From Candidatus Gottesmanbacteria bacterium (GTDB taxonomy: Bacteria; Patescibacteriota; Microgenomatia; UBA10105): 47,238 nucleotides of DNA. Positions 42,175 to 47,238 of the stretch are shown here, in pieces. The stretch spans positions 1-47,238 of the forward strand of contig JAHFKJ010000010.1 in assembly GCA_023245415.1 (NCBI GenBank), in the 5' to 3' direction. The position numbers and the translations under genes were made by a program. Numbering within the stretch: the first letter of the stretch is position 1; the number at the start of each line of letters is the position of its first letter. The notes beneath the pieces were generated by a model. It was given only the letters and a program-made list of their open reading frames with translations. It was not told the DNA's origin and made no database searches.

Positions 42175-42507
42175 TTATCTGCCAAGACGCGTGATGTAAT
42201 TAAAGGCATAGAAATATTTTCGCCAGAGTCCAGCAGAAGAACTATACGAGTTTTTTCCAAAAAAATAATCGACCAAACATTCGCGCAATCTAGTCAATTC
42301 TTTGAGTTGAGAATAGGTATAGTCACATGCAATGGTGAGGTCTAAAAGTTCCAGACATCTAAAAAAAGCAAACTGTGAATATTCAATATTACCTTTTTCT
42401 TTCCAGTTGATTGCCCGCTCGACTTCGCTCCCTACATGCGCAAGCTGCTCGCAGAGTTGAATTTTTTTCCAGCGACCGGCAATGAGTTGCGGATGCTGTG
42501 TATTCAT
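42175..42507 (-). CDS. Helical hypothetical protein paired with DUF5674
   Basis: 110 aa; EQLAHVGSEVERAINWKEKGNIEYSQFAFFRCLELLDLTI; 4 bp from the next gene. Confidence 0.7.
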   Translation of the reverse strand: MNTQHPQLIAGRWKKIQLCEQLAHVGSEVERAINWKEKGNIEYSQFAFFRCLELLDLTIACDYTYSQLKELTRLRECLVDYFFGKNSYSSSAGLWRKYFYAFNYITRLGR

Positions 42508-42511
42508 GTAA

Positions 42512-42853
42512 TTAATCTTTAATTAAGCTTTGTACTACGACTATTATTTTCTTTTTAATCGTCTGATCATCCACACCACGGCTCAAGTTTTTTTGGCCCG
42601 GCCGAACGTTAATCATTGAGTCAAATTCAATAAATTCATCACCCTGTAAATCAGGATATAGATTTATTCCCCAAATATTCTTTTGATTTGATCCATCCGA
42701 AATAAGCATTGCTTCCTCATCAGAGTGCAGTTCAGCATCAAGCGTCATGATATTTCTCTCAATGTCCACAACCGCTTTGACTAAATTCCCAAAACTCTTT
42801 TGGGCAATCTGGTGTAAATCCTTACGGTATATCGGCTGACGAATAATTTGCAT
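42512..42853 (-). CDS. DUF5674 family protein
   Basis: FGNLVKAVVDIERNIMTLDAELHSDEEAMLISDGSNQKNIWGINLYPDLQGDEFIEFDSMINVRPGQKNLSRGVDD; start set at MQIIRQP. Confidence 0.85.
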   Translation of the reverse strand: MQIIRQPIYRKDLHQIAQKSFGNLVKAVVDIERNIMTLDAELHSDEEAMLISDGSNQKNIWGINLYPDLQGDEFIEFDSMINVRPGQKNLSRGVDDQTIKKKIIVVVQSLIKD

Positions 42854-42895
42854 ACAGCAAGTATTATAACTCACAAAAGTTGAAAAGAGGCGATT

Positions 42896-42927
42896 GCATA
42901 TCAACACCTGGAAGCTGTTTTAAATAT
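42896..42927. repeat. Direct repeat copy A flanking the SET gene
   Basis: GCATATCAACACCTGGAAGCTGTTTTAAATAT. Confidence 0.75.
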
Positions 42928-42952
42928 TGTAGTCCAAAGACACTTCTGCTGA

Positions 42953-43453
42953 TTAGGCACCCATGATCTTCGTGCGAAGGCGGATAAACTCAACTGTCCA
43001 ACTCGGTAAATGTCCTTTATATGTGTGTTGAAACTGCGGATTTAAACAGTCGTCGGACTTAATTATCTTTCGGCAATTAAGACTATGACAATTACAATCC
43101 CAATTTGCTCTAAAATCGCTATTTATCTCGGCAGTGGCATAATCATATGTAACTTCATCGCCAATATTTATATCTTTTCTGGCTACGAGAGTCTCATCAT
43201 CGGTATTCCAGGTATTTGGATCGCAGCTGTGATTCATATATTCACTACCATCAGAAACAATAATAAACTTATCATTATATTGATAAGCGAGTTTTTGTCT
43301 TAAAGGCGGAAGCTGATGAAGTTCTTCCAGAGTAAGTTGCTTTTCGTGGGAATCTAATTTCCATACGATTGCACCTTTCGGAATAAATGCGGTAGCTACT
43401 ATTCCTATACCGTTTATTGAACTATTACTAACTTTAACATTTGCATTTAGCAT
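42953..43453 (-). CDS. SET-domain lysine methyltransferase-like protein
   Basis: GIGIVATAFIPKGAIVWKL; GSEYMNHSCDPNTW; DINIGDEVTYDYA; post-SET WDCNCHSLNCRKII; start at MLNANV. Confidence 0.9.
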   Translation of the reverse strand: MLNANVKVSNSSINGIGIVATAFIPKGAIVWKLDSHEKQLTLEELHQLPPLRQKLAYQYNDKFIIVSDGSEYMNHSCDPNTWNTDDETLVARKDINIGDEVTYDYATAEINSDFRANWDCNCHSLNCRKIIKSDDCLNPQFQHTYKGHLPSWTVEFIRLRTKIMGA

Positions 43454-43491
43454 ATGAACACCTGTTAACACCTAGGGAGTGTTTTAAATAT
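43450..43491. repeat. Direct repeat copy B flanking the SET gene
   Basis: GCATATGAACACCTGTTAACACCTAGGGAGTGTTTTAAATAT; last 25 nt match copy A at 20/25 ungapped with identical ends. Confidence 0.75.
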
Positions 43492-43555
43492 AACATACAT
43501 CAAATGTCATATTATATCTTGTAACATATTCCAATATCTTCTAATATCTTCCCAA

Positions 43556-44536
43556 ATGAAAACTCCGCCAGATTATCAAACTACTTTACAGATCACAAAA
43601 CTGTTGCGGGAAATTGAGATTTTAAAATCTGTTTTTAGCTTAATTCCGATCAATCCTCAAATTATTACCAATATCCGTCGCGCGTCATTTCTCAAGAGTT
43701 CCCTTTATTCTGCCCGGATAGAAGGCAATCCTCTTGAACTAAGTGACGTTACAAACGCGACATTTACCCCTTCCAGTTCAATGAAAAAACGCGAAGTTGC
43801 CAATATTTTACACGCGCTCACTTTTATTTACGAAGAATCACCACAAAAAATGTCTCAAGATTTTTTGAAAATACTTCACCGTATTGTTCTTACTGATATT
43901 TCACCTGATGCAGGTATATTTCGTACCGAAGTTTCTGCTATTTTTAATACCGCGGGGGTAGCTATGTATATGACTCCGCCGCCGCAAAAAATTGCTGAAC
44001 TCGTGGGCAACTGGTGTAATTGGACCAACGCCAGTAACGAACCGGGTCCAGTCAAAGCTGCTTTGGCTCATTATTGGTTTGAAAAAATTCATCCGTTTTT
44101 GGACGGAAACGGCAGGGTGGGAAGACTGGTTATTTCATGGATTCATATACACTCTAATTTTGATTTTGGAGGCCTTGTAGCTATAGAAGAATATATTGAT
44201 GAACACAGGCAAGACTATTATGACGGTTTAAATACCTCGGGAAATAATATCACGGCTTTTGTTGAATTTTTTCTTACTGCCTTTGTAGTACAAGTTCAAA
44301 AAGCACTGAAACTGATAAAAAATCCGCCACCCCAGACGCAAAGCAATTTACTTCCCCGCCGGCAGGAAATCGTTGACACCATCAAAGATCATACTCTGGT
44401 TTCATTCGATATGCTTTGGCGCAGGTTTCAAAAAGTCCCCAAGAGCACACTACATAATGATCTAAAACAACTAATTAAAGGCAATCACATCAAAAAATTG
44501 GGAACGACTAGAGGGGTGGTGTATACACTTGAGTAA
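43556..44536 (+). CDS. Fic family protein with C-terminal winged-helix-like region
   Basis: HPFLDGNGRVGRL (HxFx[DE]GNGRxxR); SARIEGN matches the [S/T]xxxE[G/N] inhibitory motif. Confidence 0.95.
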   Translation: MKTPPDYQTTLQITKLLREIEILKSVFSLIPINPQIITNIRRASFLKSSLYSARIEGNPLELSDVTNATFTPSSSMKKREVANILHALTFIYEESPQKMSQDFLKILHRIVLTDISPDAGIFRTEVSAIFNTAGVAMYMTPPPQKIAELVGNWCNWTNASNEPGPVKAALAHYWFEKIHPFLDGNGRVGRLVISWIHIHSNFDFGGLVAIEEYIDEHRQDYYDGLNTSGNNITAFVEFFLTAFVVQVQKALKLIKNPPPQTQSNLLPRRQEIVDTIKDHTLVSFDMLWRRFQKVPKSTLHNDLKQLIKGNHIKKLGTTRGVVYTLE

Positions 44537-44567
44537 AAAATACAATTTAAGTTGCAAACCGTCTAAA

Positions 44568-44933
44568 TCATGGAGTAGCTAATCTTTTTCTGAAGTCTGC
44601 TTCTGCCTTATCACCAAGTTTTATCAATCTGGTGTAGGATGGTTTAGACCTCTCCTGTCCATCTTCAGGCCAAAATTCATCCATATATAAATTGGGGATA
44701 TTTGTCGGAAATCTTTTTATTTTTCCTTGCGTATGCTTAGATACTTTGCCAACATGCCAGCTGGATATTGGATCTTTCCCTACTCCAAATTGTTGTATTG
44801 CAGTCACGGTAGCTTCTTCCGTTCCCAAACCTACATCCATAAATCCAAACCCTTTTGAATGCCAATTTCCAAGTTCCGGAAATTTATTCGTAGCCGCTCT
44901 TGTAAGTGACGCAGGATTATCTGCTTCGACCAT
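44568..44933 (-). CDS. Hypothetical protein
   Basis: 121 aa ORF with balanced composition, no recognised motif. Confidence 0.45.
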   Translation of the reverse strand: MVEADNPASLTRAATNKFPELGNWHSKGFGFMDVGLGTEEATVTAIQQFGVGKDPISSWHVGKVSKHTQGKIKRFPTNIPNLYMDEFWPEDGQERSKPSYTRLIKLGDKAEADFRKRLATP

Positions 44934-45073
44934 AAAGTTTATTCTTTATGGCCAATATTACTATCTCTCTCTGTCAAAGTCAATTTTAAAGTAGCAGAAA
45001 CACCGCATGGCAAAAGTACTGTATATTCACTTAATTTTGATTTTTATTCAAAAATTGCATATGTATAATATCG

Positions 45074-46933
45074 CTAAGGTGTCTTGCTCACGGTCGCATA
45101 AATTCTTCTCGTTCCGGCCCCAAGCGCTTCTTCTTTCATAATTTTAAATCTCCCTAAAATACCCGTGTGCTCAACATGCGGTCCACCGCAGATCTCGCGA
45201 CTAAATACTGAGTTGCGAGACCCTGAGCTTGCCGAAGGGTTTCCCACTGAATACACTTTTACTTTTTCCGGATAGCGTTCGCCAAAAAAAGCCAGAGCGC
45301 CATCTTTGATCGCATCAGTATACGTAGTAATTTTAAATGAAACCGGTAAATCTTTTTTAATCTGCTCATTGATTAAGTTTTCGATTTTTTTTATTTCTTC
45401 TTCTGATAACTTTGATGGATGTGAAAAATCAAAGCGCAGACGCTCGGCCGTGATATTACTTCCTTTTTGTTGGACATGATTTCCTAAGATGATTCGCAGT
45501 GCTTGATGCAGAAGATGCGTCGCGGTATGGAGTTTCACAACTTCCTCGCTATGATCAGCTAACCCACCTTTAAACATACCTCTAGCTGCAGTCCGTGACT
45601 TATCCTGATGGGTTTTAAATGCCTTGGCAAATTCGCCTTTTTCGACAACTTGTCCACGACTTCGAGCAATCTCTTCAGTCATTTCCCACGGAAAACCAAA
45701 TGATTCATATAGTTTAAATGCTTGTGTTCCATCAAGTTTTTCAATTTTTTCAATTTTTTTGAGCCCTTTTTCCAATGACTTCCCAAATCTGTATGCTTCT
45801 TCTTCAAGTAACAATTTAATTTCTTGAGCCTTTGTCACCACTTCCGGATATGCATCTTCGTAAATTTGGGCAACCGGCGTCACGAGTTGACCGACGTATT
45901 TCCAGTCACCCGCAAGTCCGAGACTTCGTCCGTGCAAAAGTGCCCGGCGGACGAGCCGACGCAGGACATATCCTTGTAACTTATTTGAAGGCAACACTCC
46001 ATCCGCCAGCATCATCACCGAGCATTTTATATGGTCTGCCACAATTCGCATTGCACGAGTAGTTTTTGGCTCATCTGTATAATTTTTTTTTGACAATCCT
46101 TCGATTATTCGAATAATCGAAGAAAATAAATCAGTTGTAAATACATCGGGATTATCATTTGAAGCCGCTGTCAGTCGCTCAAGTCCCCCGCCAAAATCGA
46201 CATTTTTTTGAGATAATTCTTTGAGTGTTCCATCTGCTTGTTTTACAAATTGCATAAAGACGCTATTACAAATTTCCATATAGCGACCGCAATCGCAGTT
46301 GGGATGGCATGTTTCGTCTTTCCACGGAGAATGCTCGTGCAGGTGTAATTGCTCCCCAAAGTCATAAAACATTTCACTGTCGGGTCCACCCGGTTCACCC
46401 GGAGGCATCTTATCCGGCTCACCAGCACGTGACCACCAATTTTTCGCTGCTGGATAAGCAAATATGCGCTCATTTTCTTCAGCTTCGATCCCCACGTTCG
46501 AAAAAATCTCCTGCCAAACTTTGATTGACTCAGTATCTTTGGGAACTGAATTGTTTCCCGCAAAAACTGTCACGTACAAGCGACGCGGATCGAGTCCCAA
46601 TTCACGTGTGACAAATTCAAAAATCCACGGCAGTTGTTCTTTTTTGAAATAGTCCCCGAGAGACCAATTGCCGAGCATTTCAAAAAAGATCGTATGCCGA
46701 TTGTCCCCCACCTCATCAATATCCTGCATACGAACTCCTTTTTGACTATTTACCAATCGCTTCCCTTCCGGATGTTCCTCCCCTAATAAATAAGGGATAA
46801 GCGGCTGCATGCCCGAAGAATTAAATAGGGTAGTTGGATCATTTTCCGGTACGAGCGCGGCGGAAGGGATTTCTTTATGTCCCCTTTTTACGAAAAATTC
46901 AATATATTTACGCCTCACGTCTGCTGATTTCAT
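45074..46933 (-). CDS. alaS: Alanyl-tRNA synthetase, short form
   Basis: DVRRKYIEFFVKRGHKEIPSAALVPENDPTTLFNSSGMQPL...HTATHLLHQALR...FSREICGGPHVEHTG. Confidence 0.97.
   Translation of the reverse strand: MKSADVRRKYIEFFVKRGHKEIPSAALVPENDPTTLFNSSGMQPLIPYLLGEEHPEGKRLVNSQKGVRMQDIDEVGDNRHTIFFEMLGNWSLGDYFKKEQLPWIFEFVTRELGLDPRRLYVTVFAGNNSVPKDTESIKVWQEIFSNVGIEAEENERIFAYPAAKNWWSRAGEPDKMPPGEPGGPDSEMFYDFGEQLHLHEHSPWKDETCHPNCDCGRYMEICNSVFMQFVKQADGTLKELSQKNVDFGGGLERLTAASNDNPDVFTTDLFSSIIRIIEGLSKKNYTDEPKTTRAMRIVADHIKCSVMMLADGVLPSNKLQGYVLRRLVRRALLHGRSLGLAGDWKYVGQLVTPVAQIYEDAYPEVVTKAQEIKLLLEEEAYRFGKSLEKGLKKIEKIEKLDGTQAFKLYESFGFPWEMTEEIARSRGQVVEKGEFAKAFKTHQDKSRTAARGMFKGGLADHSEEVVKLHTATHLLHQALRIILGNHVQQKGSNITAERLRFDFSHPSKLSEEEIKKIENLINEQIKKDLPVSFKITTYTDAIKDGALAFFGERYPEKVKVYSVGNPSASSGSRNSVFSREICGGPHVEHTGILGRFKIMKEEALGAGTRRIYATVSKTP
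45221..45239. repeat. Short interspersed repeat inside alaS
   Basis: CCCTGAGCTTGCCGAAGGG; same 17-bp core as the array at 1466-1561. Confidence 0.9.
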
Positions 46934-46999
46934 ATCTAAATAACTTGATAAATTATATCATGAGAAACACCCAAAAACCGTTTCCAGTATAATTGAAAA

Positions 47000-47173
47000 A
47001 TGCTTTGGCTGTGGTTATCTCTCTTATCAGCGCTCATTTTCAGTGTCTTACCGCTCTTCATGCGTGTATTTGCAGCATTGGGAGGAATCCTTATTCTTAA
47101 AGAAAGAACTCAACTTACCAAAAAAATCATCGCCGGATTTTTAGTGTTTATTGGAGTTTTACTTTTGCGGTAA
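47000..47173 (+). pseudogene. Internally deleted EamA/DMT transporter remnant
   Basis: Own translation: MLWLWLSLLSALIFSVLPLFMRVFAALGGILILKERTQLTKKIIAGFLVFIGVLLLR*; EamA-like start joined to an EamA-like last-helix pair. Confidence 0.6.
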
Positions 47174-47197
47174 ACATACAAAATGCTACAATATCAT

Positions 47198-47238
47198 ATG
47201 GGTTATTTTATAGAACTTAATACATTACTTAGACTTCC
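47198..47238 (+). CDS. Possible CDS start at right edge (MGYFIELNTLLRL...)
   Basis: Open ATG-initiated frame running off the window. Confidence 0.25.
   Translation, partial: MGYFIELNTLLRL

Noticed and set aside
45074-46933. AlaRS as a truncated pseudogene because it is only 619 aa
   Set aside because: Catalytic and editing zinc motifs are present; lack of the C-terminal oligomerisation domain is compatible with short AlaRS forms

Overview
AT-rich window whose content looks like a Candidate Phyla Radiation (Patescibacteria, probably Microgenomates-like) genome. This placement is inferred from the gene set: no rpmD/uL30 between rpsE and rplO, a compact ribosomal cluster, short AlaRS and many small membrane proteins. 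TGA is used as a normal stop. The backbone is one 28-kb minus-strand super-cluster (about 33.0 kb down to 4.7 kb): rpoB-rpoC-rpsL-rpsG-fusA-tuf-rpsJ-S10/spc/alpha genes-rpoA-rplQ-rplM-rpsI, with one extra P-loop kinase gene between adk and map. The flanks carry folC, a DUF2130 protein, MltG (apparent frameshift at a T9 run), a thymidine/AMP phosphorylase, ruvX, a sortase, a holin-like membrane protein, a GT39/83-like glycosyltransferase, a PilM/FtsA-like protein with a baseplate-J-like C-terminal region, a DUF5674 pair, a SET-domain protein, a Fic protein and alaS. Most interesting signals: (i) the SET gene is bracketed by degenerate direct repeats; (ii) a short stop-poor repeat occurs as a 24-bp tandem array and again as an in-frame insertion inside alaS; (iii) most longer spacers in the ribosomal cluster carry their own inverted repeat, including mutually exclusive stems in the tuf leader and a hairpin between the rpoA Shine-Dalgarno and its start codon; (iv) the mltG homopolymer frameshift; (v) a hairpin-rich GC island upstream of rpoB. 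No tRNA, rRNA or CRISPR array was found by eye. All family calls are from reading motifs; no database search was run.
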